DNA of 25,727 bases, from positions 1 through 25,727 of IMG/VR virus record IMGVR_UViG_3300025769_000742. One strand, written 5' to 3'. The position numbers and the translations under genes are program-made. The DNA is from a virus. Positions 6,703 to 15,484 of this stretch are shown here, piece by piece (the first letter of the stretch is position 1; each line of letters opens with the position of its first letter). The notes under the pieces are model-generated. The model had not been told where the DNA came from. It ran no database searches and saw nothing but the letters and a program-made list of their open reading frames with translations.

Positions 6703-7880
6703 TGGGAGCTTGGGAAGGTATTTGGTTAGGTATGCAAGCAGTTGATGAGGCTAAGTACAGACAGGAAAAATTAGATCTTCAAAAAGACCAAGAAGAAAGA
6801 TTAAGAAAAGCTGAAGAGGCTAACAGCCAATTAAAAAAAATTCAGACACTAATGAAAACGAATAAAGATATATTTTCTAGTGGTAGTAAACGTACTACTA
6901 ATCTTTCAATTAAAGGAGATCTTGTAAAAGATCTAAAGAATTATTTTAACGATGATTTTTTAACTCCAATTCTTGCTACAAACAATCCTGAAATTCAAAG
7001 TAATTTATTAAAAGCTGTTAGAGAAACACATAATAAACTTGTTGAGTCAGGGGCATCAAGTAAAATAAATAAAGATAGAAATGGTGAATTATACGCAGGT
7101 ATAAATATTTTACCTGGGGGTGATGAAAATTTAATGTTAGAAAATATTATAAATAGATCTTTACAGTTAGGTATAACTAAAGAAACTTGGGAACAATACC
7201 CTGAAATAATGTCAAAAATAAAAAGAGACATAAAAGCTGCATCGTTACCAACTGCAAATATACACACTGTATCTGTTATGCCATTTGCTTCAGGAGCAGA
7301 AATAAAAAATGCTAATGAGTTAATGATGTTAAGTCATAACGAAAGCATGGAGGTTATAAAACAAGAGGTTGACAATATCAATGTATCACGATCAAGTAAT
7401 ATACCAATAGGTTTTAAGCAGTGGATTGCTACATACAAGACTTATTTAAATGATGTAGAAAATAGTACTGCTGCTAAAAAACTTGCTTTTACAGGTGTAA
7501 TTGAACCTGATACTATTTTTGCAGGTCAGGAAAATATTGCAGAAAATCCTTACATAGTTAATCTTGTAAATAAAGCTAATCAACTTAGGCAAGGAATGTC
7601 TATTGATTTAATAGGTGATAAAGAGCCAGGTGGGGGTGTTAATTATAATTTTTGGGGTAATCCAGCTCAAGAAGCAATATATAAACTTGAAGATGGTGAG
7701 TGGTATGCAGGAAAAAATAATCCTTATAAACAAATAAGAAATTACTTTAATGAAACTGGAATAAAATTAATACCTGAAGGTAGTATTGTTGAAGTAATGA
7801 TGAGAAAAACTGTAACCCAAGGTGCTCCTGGTTCTCCTATGTATGAGTATGTTAGACAAAAAATAAGAATGGGGTATTAA
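6702..7880 (+). CDS. Putative internal virion protein (392 aa)
   Basis: The ATG shares its A with the previous TAA and has GGGAG about 6 nt upstream. Residues 15-55 form a strongly charged coiled coil (KYRQEKLDLQKDQEERLRK). The rest is a soluble mixed domain with no transmembrane segment, ending in an aromatic/basic tail (YEYVRQKIRMGY). It sits between the 1056- and 1407-residue proteins, where the middle-sized core protein of a T7-like ejection complex would be. That assignment is by position only; I see no catalytic motif. Confidence 0.7.
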   Translation: MGAWEGIWLGMQAVDEAKYRQEKLDLQKDQEERLRKAEEANSQLKKIQTLMKTNKDIFSSGSKRTTNLSIKGDLVKDLKNYFNDDFLTPILATNNPEIQSNLLKAVRETHNKLVESGASSKINKDRNGELYAGINILPGGDENLMLENIINRSLQLGITKETWEQYPEIMSKIKRDIKAASLPTANIHTVSVMPFASGAEIKNANELMMLSHNESMEVIKQEVDNINVSRSSNIPIGFKQWIATYKTYLNDVENSTAAKKLAFTGVIEPDTIFAGQENIAENPYIVNLVNKANQLRQGMSIDLIGDKEPGGGVNYNFWGNPAQEAIYKLEDGEWYAGKNNPYKQIRNYFNETGIKLIPEGSIVEVMMRKTVTQGAPGSPMYEYVRQKIRMGY

Positions 7881-7885
7881 TAATA

Positions 7886-10800
7886 ATGGATACTGCTCAA
7901 GAAATCTTAGAGATTGGCCCTATAAAAATAGATCCAAAAGAGGCAGCATCGTCTTGGATAAAAACTTTTAATCCTGCTGTTTCATTAAGTATGCAACCTG
8001 AAGAAGATAAAGAAGAAATCTTGGAGATTGGTCCTATAAAAACAGAGCCAGTAAATCCAGATCAACTGTCACCTTTTTTAAATACAGATCACCCACTTTC
8101 TGAGAGTGGATCTCATGTTATATCTCCTAACTATAAATCCTCTCATGAATTAGAAATGAATAAAGCTTGGAAAGAAAAAAATAAGACAGATGTTCCTTGG
8201 GCTATAGGTAACGTTAGAGAAATTATTAAGCATAGGTATAACAATGAGGGCTTAACAGAAAAGGATATTTTTGATCCAGTAAAAGGTGCGGATCTTAGGG
8301 AAGTAGTCTATCAATTTATGGAAAACAGATGGAGAGATGATTACGTAAAGTACTTACAAAGATCTAAAAACCTTGTTACACTTGCATCAGATCCTGGGTT
8401 TGATAGAGACTTTAGAAAAATGCCTTTTGAAAAAGTTTATGAGATGTATCAAAATCATCAAAGAAACTTTTCTGGTGGTAACACAGCTACAACTATAAAT
8501 GAATTAACTTATATGTTAGCAGCAGATGATCCAACAAGAGCAGCATTAGGTGCTGGTTATATACTACATGATAGTATGCAAAGTATATTTTCTGGGGAAA
8601 GATCTGAAATTTTAGATGGGTTAATAGATTATGGCAGTGCTGCACTACTAGACCCAGCAATAATTTTTACAATAGGTTTAAGTAAAATTGCAGCACCAGG
8701 TATAAGTGCTGCTAGTCGTAAGCTAGCACTAAATAAACTTAAAAAAGCATACGCAAAAAATATTTCTATTAAAAAAAATATTCCTGTAAAAGAAGCATTA
8801 GGTATAGCAAACAAAAAAGCAGCTACTCTATTAGGTACTACAAGTTTACTTTTACCTGAGATAGCAGTTAATTCTGGTGTAAATGTTGCCTACCAAAACA
8901 CTAATATTAGAGCAGGTTCTCAAGAAGAGTTTGATCCTAATCAACTATGGTTTGTAGCAATGTCTTCTCTTATTGTCCCTGGAATTTATTATGGAGGTAA
9001 AAAAATAAAAGGTCTAAGAGAGCTTAAAAAAAATCAAGACATTAATTTTTCTATGTTTCATTACCGTAAATATGATTCAGCTTTTATAACTGGGGGTAAG
9101 AAAAGATTAGAACAAGCCATTAAAGATACAATAGAATCACCTAAAGTAATGAAAAATTTACTAGAAAATTTTAATTTAAAGTTTGGAACTTTAAGTCCTA
9201 AAGGAAAAGTTGTAAAAGGTAGAATAGATGATAATAAACCAGCAAACTATTTTAGAAGCTGGGAAGAAAGTAAAATTGTAGCAGGTAAACGTGTTGCTAA
9301 AAGGAATGAAGAATATACTAATGATGAAGTTTTAAATTTATTTTTTGATTTCTTTTGGAAAGGATCTAAGCCAGATGAAAATGGTAATCAAGCAGTAAAA
9401 GGTTATTATCAAATATTAAAAGAAGCAGGTTGGACTGTTCATAGTTCTCAATTCGATGGTAAGGGTGGAACAACAAATGCCTTTGCTTTAGCAATAGATT
9501 TTATACCACCTAAAGTACAAAGAGAATTAATAAAAGAGTTTGAAAATTCTACAGGTTTAAAGTTTCCATCCACATTTACAAAGAGTGGTAAGCAGCAAAG
9601 TGCTGTTAGCTTATCTGCACATTTTATAAATCAAGCAAGTCAAGCAGGTAAGTCATTAGGTCTTAGAGGATACTTATCTAAAATAGAACAACTAGGATTT
9701 TTAAGTGATGCAGATAAAGTAAAAATAATAACTAATCAAGATTTAGAAAAAGTTTTACCTCCAGAAAGACTTAATTTTATGATTGGGATTTATAAAAGAT
9801 TATTAACATCTCACCCTGCAACTACAGGTGCAAACATAAAAGGTTTTGCATATACTTCAGCTTATAATATGTTAGGTGATACAGCACTTGGTGCATTTGA
9901 TATGGGTAGGTCTGCACTTTCTAAAGTATTTGATGACAGTGTTGAAGGGCAAGCTGCTGCTGCAAAGTATTGGCGTGAGGGTTTTGGAACTATGACAGGT
10001 ACTCTTAATAGAGGACTTGATATATTTACACCAGAGTTACCAATTAATTTTGCAAAGTTTATATTTGAATTAAATCCAAAAGCAGAAAAAGAACTTTTTT
10101 CAACCATCGGTGGTTCACATAATGTTAGAAGTGCAGCAACAGCATTTAATCTAGAAAAAGTACCTACTGCAGCGGCTTGGCGTACTGTAGATAAAGCTAC
10201 TCAATTTATACAAACTGTAAATATGATTAAGCTACAAGATGAAGTAACTAAACTTTGGACATTTGGTACAGAAGTTAATAAACTAATACGTAAAAAATAT
10301 GGTACAGATCCAGTTAAATTTTTTGATCAGCCAGATGTATTTCAAATAGTAGCAAGAAAAGATTTTCAAGATGAAATAATAGCACCTGCATTACAAAGAA
10401 CTAGAGATGCAACTGCATCTAACAACTGGGAAATGAGAGCTAAAACTACAAAAACTGTACTCGCTGGTGTAGCAGGTTGGTTTGAAAAACATACTAAAGG
10501 TCTTGTAGGTATTCCAATACCTTTTGCAAGTTTTATGAATACAGCTGCAAAAATTACAGGTGATTTAACTGGCGTTAATTATATACGCAGAAAAATACAT
10601 AGGATTGCAAAGAAAACAGGAATAACTAATAAGACTCCTGATGAGTTAATTAATATAGGAGACCCTAGTGATACAGAATTACTTACTAGAGCTGTAGCAT
10701 TTTATGCTTATCAAGGTACTAAGTTTATAGCTGGAGGTTCAATAGATGATTTAAGTGCAGTAGGTGCTGGTGAAGAATATATAGATCATCCAATATACAG

Positions 10801-12109
10801 AGTTAAAAATGGTTTAACTTGGAATATGCAACAAAATAATGATGGAAGTATTTCTGAAAGACAGTATGATTTCCCTGAATCTATAGTTCGTATTATAGAT
10901 CAAATGTCTGCTCATAAAATATTAGAGATAAGAAATAAAGGCTCTGATAGTAATAAAGCTTTTGAAAATTTTGATTTTGGTAACAAAAATAATTTAATGA
11001 AATATATTAATAATATTAAAAATGAATCTCAACTTAGTGATGACCCTAATTTTTTAGATAATGTAAATTTTGAAGGTATACCAGCACGTTTATGGATAGA
11101 TTTAGGTGAGCAGTTAGGTACTTCTAATATTAGAAGTGTAAAAAATATTACATCTGAATCTAGATTTATAATAGATATGCTTGAAGATGACAATTATACT
11201 ACTGGAGGTAATCTTGGATTTATATTACAAGCTGCTGTAGACTTAAGTGGTAGGGCAGCTAGTCAACTTGGAGCAGGGGGAACTAGATTTTTAGATCCTC
11301 TCAATCAAACAATTAAAAACTATAGAGGTGATGAAGTAGTACCTGATTTAAATCAAGGTAATAGAAATTTAAATTACTCTTTAAAATATGTAGACAGTAT
11401 TATAAAAGCTTTTGAAGATTTTAGTGGTACAGCTATACTACCTGAAGAATTACGAGAGCCTTTTAAAAAAGTTTCAATATGGGAAGAAAAAACAAATGAC
11501 TTAGGTACTTTAGTATTTGGTACTAGATCTCTAAAAGAACCTACTTTATTTCTACAACTTTTAAATTCTGCTGGTATAAGAGCCTACGCACCTAAATTTT
11601 TAGGTGCACCATCACCAGATAATATAAAAGTAAGAGGGCCAGGTGAATTAACAAGTGCATTAAATGATGTTTTAAGAAATGAATTAAATAACCAAACTCA
11701 AATATTTTTTGATGGTGAAGCTAAAGGAATAAATATTAATGAGCTAAGTCAAAAAAATAAAGAAAAAGCTATTAAGATAATAACTAGTAGAGCTAGAGAT
11801 AATATAATGAGCACTCTAAAAAAATCTAATAGTAGAGAAGATAAAAATTATTTAATTGTAAATGATATACTTGGAACTACTAATGCAGCTTTTAATCAGG
11901 CGGTAAAAGAATTGTTTCCCGATAAAAATATTAATTTAAGAACTAAGTATGATGCTATAGAAGAAATATTAACTATGTTTCCTATATTAGATGAAGAAGA
12001 ATTACAATCTCCTTTTAAAACAAAAGGAGTAACACAGTTAGAAGCATTACTAGAAAAAATAAAAACAATAGAAAAACAAGATAGTATGTTAAAGAGAATA
12101 AAAAATTAA
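7886..12109 (+). CDS. Very large internal virion/ejection protein (1407 aa)
   Basis: This is the largest gene of the window, starting 5 nt after the preceding stop. Features in order: a duplicated peptide LEIGPIK (residues 8-14 and 46-52); a helical domain; hydrophobic helices around 245-275 (AALLDPAIIFTIGLSKIAAPG), 310-325 and 355-370; a long mixed region; G/P-rich hydrophobic patches near 865-890 (GIPIPFASFMN); and a charged C-terminus. I could not find a lytic transglycosylase Glu/SLT motif like that in T7 gp16. Length, last place in the virion block and scattered amphipathic or membrane-like helices fit a gp16-like protein that enters the cell with the DNA. The function is an inference from layout. 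It ends in a TAA that overlaps the stop of the opposing gene. Confidence 0.75.
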   Translation: MDTAQEILEIGPIKIDPKEAASSWIKTFNPAVSLSMQPEEDKEEILEIGPIKTEPVNPDQLSPFLNTDHPLSESGSHVISPNYKSSHELEMNKAWKEKNKTDVPWAIGNVREIIKHRYNNEGLTEKDIFDPVKGADLREVVYQFMENRWRDDYVKYLQRSKNLVTLASDPGFDRDFRKMPFEKVYEMYQNHQRNFSGGNTATTINELTYMLAADDPTRAALGAGYILHDSMQSIFSGERSEILDGLIDYGSAALLDPAIIFTIGLSKIAAPGISAASRKLALNKLKKAYAKNISIKKNIPVKEALGIANKKAATLLGTTSLLLPEIAVNSGVNVAYQNTNIRAGSQEEFDPNQLWFVAMSSLIVPGIYYGGKKIKGLRELKKNQDINFSMFHYRKYDSAFITGGKKRLEQAIKDTIESPKVMKNLLENFNLKFGTLSPKGKVVKGRIDDNKPANYFRSWEESKIVAGKRVAKRNEEYTNDEVLNLFFDFFWKGSKPDENGNQAVKGYYQILKEAGWTVHSSQFDGKGGTTNAFALAIDFIPPKVQRELIKEFENSTGLKFPSTFTKSGKQQSAVSLSAHFINQASQAGKSLGLRGYLSKIEQLGFLSDADKVKIITNQDLEKVLPPERLNFMIGIYKRLLTSHPATTGANIKGFAYTSAYNMLGDTALGAFDMGRSALSKVFDDSVEGQAAAAKYWREGFGTMTGTLNRGLDIFTPELPINFAKFIFELNPKAEKELFSTIGGSHNVRSAATAFNLEKVPTAAAWRTVDKATQFIQTVNMIKLQDEVTKLWTFGTEVNKLIRKKYGTDPVKFFDQPDVFQIVARKDFQDEIIAPALQRTRDATASNNWEMRAKTTKTVLAGVAGWFEKHTKGLVGIPIPFASFMNTAAKITGDLTGVNYIRRKIHRIAKKTGITNKTPDELINIGDPSDTELLTRAVAFYAYQGTKFIAGGSIDDLSAVGAGEEYIDHPIYRVKNGLTWNMQQNNDGSISERQYDFPESIVRIIDQMSAHKILEIRNKGSDSNKAFENFDFGNKNNLMKYINNIKNESQLSDDPNFLDNVNFEGIPARLWIDLGEQLGTSNIRSVKNITSESRFIIDMLEDDNYTTGGNLGFILQAAVDLSGRAASQLGAGGTRFLDPLNQTIKNYRGDEVVPDLNQGNRNLNYSLKYVDSIIKAFEDFSGTAILPEELREPFKKVSIWEEKTNDLGTLVFGTRSLKEPTLFLQLLNSAGIRAYAPKFLGAPSPDNIKVRGPGELTSALNDVLRNELNNQTQIFFDGEAKGININELSQKNKEKAIKIITSRARDNIMSTLKKSNSREDKNYLIVNDILGTTNAAFNQAVKELFPDKNINLRTKYDAIEEILTMFPILDEEELQSPFKTKGVTQLEALLEKIKTIEKQDSMLKRIKN
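7901..8042 (+). repeat. Two copies of a 28-bp direct repeat coding EILEIGPIK
   Basis: The segments 7901-7928 and 8015-8042 differ at two third-codon positions and both code E-I-L-E-I-G-P-I-K. They lie 38 codons apart at the start of the 1407-residue protein. Silent differences combined with an unchanged peptide suggest selection on the peptide itself, perhaps as a short docking or packaging signal. Confidence 0.8.
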
Positions 12110-12330
12110 TCCTCACTGTCATCATCTAACATAAAGTCTGCCCAATCATATGCTGATTTCTTAACATCATGCATACGACCGACCCCTCGACCACCAGAGA
12201 GTAACCCAGCTAGAGCTTGTCCAGCTAGGTATCTCCTTGTAGTCAGGGGTTTTATTGTTCTAGGGTTACGCTTACGCTTAGTAAACTTCTTAGCCTCATC
12301 CTCTAGACTTAGATGCCTCTTGTCTTTCAT
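12106..12330 (-). CDS. Small basic/acidic phage protein (74 aa)
   Basis: This is the last gene of the leftward operon. GAGGG lies 9 nt before the ATG. The N-terminal half is strongly basic (KKFTKRKRNPRTIKP), the middle is G/L/A-rich (GQALAGLLSGGRGVGRM) and the C-terminus is acidic (DFMLDDDSED). Its first 35 nt overlap the end of the upstream 58-aa gene in another frame. Its TAA overlaps the TAA of the opposing 1407-residue gene. No family recognised. Confidence 0.65.
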   Translation of the reverse strand: MKDKRHLSLEDEAKKFTKRKRNPRTIKPLTTRRYLAGQALAGLLSGGRGVGRMHDVKKSAYDWADFMLDDDSED

Positions 12331-12472
12331 TCTTTTTTACCCTCTCTAGGTTTCTAAAGTAGGCTATATTAAAACCATACTCCCAGTCTCTATTATTTTT
12401 ACTATTAATAGGATAAGGATTACCAAGAGTACCTTTACGAAAAGCTAACTTACCTTCTTCAAATGGTTTCAT
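12296..12472 (-). CDS. Short RMF-like protein (58 aa)
   Basis: The start is well supported: AAGGAGG (12480-12486) sits 7 nt upstream, and the ATG overlaps the stop of the previous gene as ATGA. The protein has G7, A10, G14, NPY at 18-20, R28-x-W30 and GF at 33-34, followed by a basic helix. This spacing (G..A...G...NPY......W..G) resembles bacterial ribosome modulation factor (RMF), which binds and silences 70S ribosomes, and the small phage proteins of that style. Whether it binds ribosomes is a guess from the pattern. Confidence 0.7.
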   Translation of the reverse strand: MKPFEEGKLAFRKGTLGNPYPINSKNNRDWEYGFNIAYFRNLERVKKNERQEASKSRG

Positions 12473-12723
12473 TTGTGAACCTCCTTATATTTACTGATTA
12501 ATCTTTCTAAATACCATTCACATTTATGTAGATCTTCTAAGCCATTCTTGTATTCAAACCGCCACAGGTACTTAAGTACAGTACCTGCGTGGTAGGCATA
12601 TCTTTTATCTATCGTAGATATTAAAGCCTCAATAGCTTCAATACATTCTAGACTATTCTGATTGTAGTGTAATGGTTTACTAACAGGATTAAAATCCACA
12701 TCACTTTTTAGACTTTTCTGCAT
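12469..12723 (-). CDS. DUF3310 family protein
   Basis: The pattern NPVSKPLHYNQ...ECIEAIEAL...Y..GTVLKYLWRFEYKNGLEDLHKCEWYLERLI is characteristic of the DUF3310 family, often labelled nucleotide kinase-like in phages, although a biochemical role is not established as far as I know. The full 84 residues correspond to one such domain. I chose the ATG at 12723; an in-frame GTG at 12735 would add four residues (K-R-K preceded by Met) but has no better ribosome binding site. The gene overlaps the end of the upstream 88-aa gene and its stop overlaps the next start (ATGA). Confidence 0.8.
   Translation of the reverse strand: MQKSLKSDVDFNPVSKPLHYNQNSLECIEAIEALISTIDKRYAYHAGTVLKYLWRFEYKNGLEDLHKCEWYLERLISKYKEVHK
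12480..12486 (-). promoter_or_regulatory. Perfect Shine-Dalgarno for the 58-aa gene
   Basis: AAGGAGG on the minus strand, 7 nt before the ATG ending at 12472. It is one of the strongest ribosome binding sites in the window and lies inside the 3' end of the DUF3310 gene, so it is the main support for calling the short gene. Confidence 0.85.
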
Positions 12724-12967
12724 CTTTCTTTTCACCTTCAGTTGTTTCAGATTTTAGTGAGTTTTTTAACTGCTCAATTCTTACTTGACCTACTTGTTTT
12801 AAACAGTCAAGTTGATGATTAATTTGAGCTGCTTGTGCAGCAATACTATTTGTGACTTTTAAATTTAAGTCTACGAGATTAACCATAGCCTTTTGTTCAT
12901 CTGTCATGTCATCGATTGCGTACTCAGCATCATCAATTGTAATTTTATTTTCTTTATCTTCACTCAT
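12701..12967 (-). CDS. Small helical phage protein, DUF6447-like
   Basis: AAGGAG at 12975-12980 lies 7 nt before the ATG. The 88-aa protein starts with an acidic segment and a short block ITIDDAEYAIDDMTDEQKAMVN, then a helix with Q/L spacing up to LKNSLKSE, and a charged tail. The layout 'ITIDxxEYxIDxMxxEQKAMVNxxxxLxxK' recalls a small phage/cyanophage family that I remember as DUF6447; the label is tentative. It lies between RNR and DUF3310 and its SD overlaps the RNR stop. Confidence 0.7.
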   Translation of the reverse strand: MSEDKENKITIDDAEYAIDDMTDEQKAMVNLVDLNLKVTNSIAAQAAQINHQLDCLKQVGQVRIEQLKNSLKSETTEGEKKDAEKSKK

Positions 12968-12978
12968 TTTAGTTCTCC

Positions 12979-14883
12979 TTAAGCACTGATGTCTACAATT
13001 TCACACACCTCGCCAGTGCAAGCAAAGGTTTGTGATGACTTAGTTGTGTCTTCAGCTTCAAACTCTGATAGCTTAGACCAGTCAATTTTATTTGGCATAA
13101 TACTTTTTAATATCTTATAATCATTCTTGTTGCAATCCTGATAAGGTGCTTGTTGGTATATATGATCATCGTGTGGTAAAAAAGATACACCACTTATCTC
13201 ATCAAAGTTTTCCCAAACAAACGCCTGTACAGGTATCCATTCTCCTTTCTTAACTGATATTGTAACAGATGGTTTGTGTTCTGTCCAGTGTCTTTGATAA
13301 ATTAACCACATATTTAATTGCTCAATAGCAGTCATATCATTTCTTGTTACTGATTTAGGCGGTGCTTGTACAGGAAAACTAAAGATAGTTGTACTGTCTT
13401 CCTTTCCAATAGCAGGTTCAGATGGTATACCTTGAGCTTTCATAAACTCTGTTAAAGGATCATTGTTATCTGCTCTTACTGTACGTATATAGTATGGTGA
13501 GTGCCTGGCGTGTATTCCAGATGCACTATCTACAAGTTGACTCACTGTACCACTGGGTTTAACACAAGTAATAGCAGTAGAGATAGGTATGTCTAAACGC
13601 TTTGCCCATTCAGCATTTGTTTTAATAGCAATACTCTTTAGATGTTCTAATGTTTTACTTAAGCCTTTGTTTTCTGAAGTCATAAGAGGATTGTCCATAA
13701 TACCTGTAAGACTAACACCAAGTAACCTCTCTTCTTCTGTATTGTTTTGCCATATCTTACGTAAGTATGGAAACTTAGTATAGGTAGATTGAATAGTACC
13801 TAGTATAGTAGCAAGCTTAACTTTATTTGCTAGAGAATCAAGGTTATCTGTTGCTCGTATAACTACCTCAGTAAGATTACAGAATTGATATGGCCTTAGT
13901 ATTATTTCACTACAAGGATTAGTACCAAAGTCATGTTCAACATCTCTCCTACCATTCTTAGCAGCTTGAGCTTTACTTGCTTGTCTATTAAAGATACCAC
14001 GTTCTCCACTACCTGATGCTTTTAATGCAGCCCACTCTCTCATCAATGCATCTTCATCAGGTTTTTCAGTATAGCATACTGAGTTATTAGATAACTGACG
14101 TTGACCATTTAGTTCCCAAAAGTTTCCATCTTTTGCGTGTCTCATTCTATCATCAGTAAGATTAGATAATGAGATCATTGCTGACCTACGCACACCACCT
14201 ACCACTACTACTTCTCCTATCTTACACATAAGATCATGGCACTCAATAGAGTTAAGCTTTCTTCTCTGGGCATTTGTAAAGATACTAACAGTAAAATTAA
14301 ATAGATCAATCAACGGAGCAGGTCCAGATGCTCTGCCACCAAACGTCTTAAGACGAGCACCAGCAGGCCTAACGAGAGTTGTGTCCCACTTGGGTATCTC
14401 ACCTGCATACAGCAAGGCTATGACCTGTCTGAGGGCTTTAGACCACCCTTCCTTGCTATCTCTAACGACGATAGTTGTATCACTATCAAATAACTCTGGT
14501 ACTTCAGGTAGTTTATTTATGTATTGACGCTCAACACTGAAGCCTACACCTGTACCACAAAGTAGTATAAACATAGCTTCATCAAAAGATTTAACATCAT
14601 CTACTGGTAGATAACTACAGTTATACATACAAGTATTGTCTCTGTTTGCAGCTGCACCAGCAGTCATAAGAGATCTCATGCTAGGCATAACATCAAGATT
14701 AAGTATAGCTTCTTCTAATTGTTTAGTAATTTTTGAACCAGAAGATAGTGGCTTTACTACATTAGTAATATATCTACTCACTGTTTCCGGCCAGCTTTCC
14801 CTACGGTTTTCTTCTTCTACCCACCTCGCATATCTTGATGTGTGTATAAATGATTGGTAGTCTGTTGGTAACATATTACTCAT
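12979..14883 (-). CDS. nrdJ: Class II (adenosylcobalamin-dependent) ribonucleoside-triphosphate reductase
   Basis: The enzyme reduces ribonucleotides to deoxyribonucleotides using B12 and needs neither oxygen nor a second subunit. Visible hallmarks are N322-P-C324-S-E326 (thiyl-radical cysteine with its Asn and Glu partners), C335 in QFCNLTEV and C89 in MYNCSY (the likely redox pair), the IHARHSPYYIRTVR block near 465-480, and a C-terminal C622-x4-C627 pair that would carry reducing equivalents. At 634 aa it is shorter than the ~740-aa Lactobacillus-type monomeric enzyme, as is usual for phage versions. The start follows the previous TAA with one shared base. It lies with nuclease and MazG genes, fitting recycling of host nucleotides into phage DNA. 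The host must supply cobalamin. Confidence 0.93.
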   Translation of the reverse strand: MSNMLPTDYQSFIHTSRYARWVEEENRRESWPETVSRYITNVVKPLSSGSKITKQLEEAILNLDVMPSMRSLMTAGAAANRDNTCMYNCSYLPVDDVKSFDEAMFILLCGTGVGFSVERQYINKLPEVPELFDSDTTIVVRDSKEGWSKALRQVIALLYAGEIPKWDTTLVRPAGARLKTFGGRASGPAPLIDLFNFTVSIFTNAQRRKLNSIECHDLMCKIGEVVVVGGVRRSAMISLSNLTDDRMRHAKDGNFWELNGQRQLSNNSVCYTEKPDEDALMREWAALKASGSGERGIFNRQASKAQAAKNGRRDVEHDFGTNPCSEIILRPYQFCNLTEVVIRATDNLDSLANKVKLATILGTIQSTYTKFPYLRKIWQNNTEEERLLGVSLTGIMDNPLMTSENKGLSKTLEHLKSIAIKTNAEWAKRLDIPISTAITCVKPSGTVSQLVDSASGIHARHSPYYIRTVRADNNDPLTEFMKAQGIPSEPAIGKEDSTTIFSFPVQAPPKSVTRNDMTAIEQLNMWLIYQRHWTEHKPSVTISVKKGEWIPVQAFVWENFDEISGVSFLPHDDHIYQQAPYQDCNKNDYKILKSIMPNKIDWSKLSEFEAEDTTKSSQTFACTGEVCEIVDISA

Positions 14884-15449
14884 TAATTAATTCCTTTCTT
14901 AAGTTCTAAATATTTTTTAATACTATCGGGCCTTACCAATTTGTGAAATCCATAGAATCCAGTTTTTGTTCCTCTTCTTCGCAAACTTGGACTAAGAATT
15001 AAATCTAACGATTGATACTCATTAAGCACATCAGTAGTTGCTAGTCCACAAATATAGAATACTTTATCAGATTGTTTGACAACAATAATTTCAGGTTTGT
15101 ATGACTTACGAAAGATGACTGGAAATTTATCTTTTTCAACAGTTTTTACTCCACAGTCGTACCCAATTTTTTTTAAGTCTGGGACATGATAATTGGTAGA
15201 AGATCCCACTGAAAAATCAATGAACTCAGTATCAAAAAATTGTTCTACTGCAGACTCTCCTAAAAAACCAGTGGTCCATCTTTTCTCCTCCATGCCAGAG
15301 TCAACAACGTGATGACTTTCATTTATTTTTTCTTGTATAACTTTTTTTACAAAATTTTTAACTGTTTCAACTTTAGTTTCGCTTAAAATTATCCTAACAA
15401 AAGTAGAACTATACTTTCTAACACAATCATCATAATTAAAATTTTCCAT
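14883..15449 (-). CDS. Putative PD-(D/E)XK-type nuclease, uncertain
   Basis: The 188-aa product has GAGGA 5 nt before its ATG. After a helical N-terminus, the segment 61-72 (GFLGESAVEQFF, with E65), P90-D91 and G100-V-K102-T-V resembles the core of restriction-like nucleases, where an acidic residue, a PD and an (E/Q)xK motif bind metal. Here the (E/Q) position is glycine, so either the site is divergent or the protein is not an active nuclease. The C-terminal part has beta strands (EIIVVKQSDKVFYICGLA), also seen in that fold. It lies between MazG and RNR. Alternatives: a DNA-binding or inactive homolog. Confidence 0.55.
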   Translation of the reverse strand: MENFNYDDCVRKYSSTFVRIILSETKVETVKNFVKKVIQEKINESHHVVDSGMEEKRWTTGFLGESAVEQFFDTEFIDFSVGSSTNYHVPDLKKIGYDCGVKTVEKDKFPVIFRKSYKPEIIVVKQSDKVFYICGLATTDVLNEYQSLDLILSPSLRRRGTKTGFYGFHKLVRPDSIKKYLELKKGIN

Positions 15450-15484
15450 TTAATCCTCTTCCTCTAATAAGATTTCATCATCAC

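Noticed and set aside
8014-8042. Possible mobile-element footprint, because a direct repeat occurs at the start of the 1407-aa gene.
   Set aside because: The repeat is in frame, codes the same peptide and has no inverted ends or transposase nearby; it is an internal peptide duplication.
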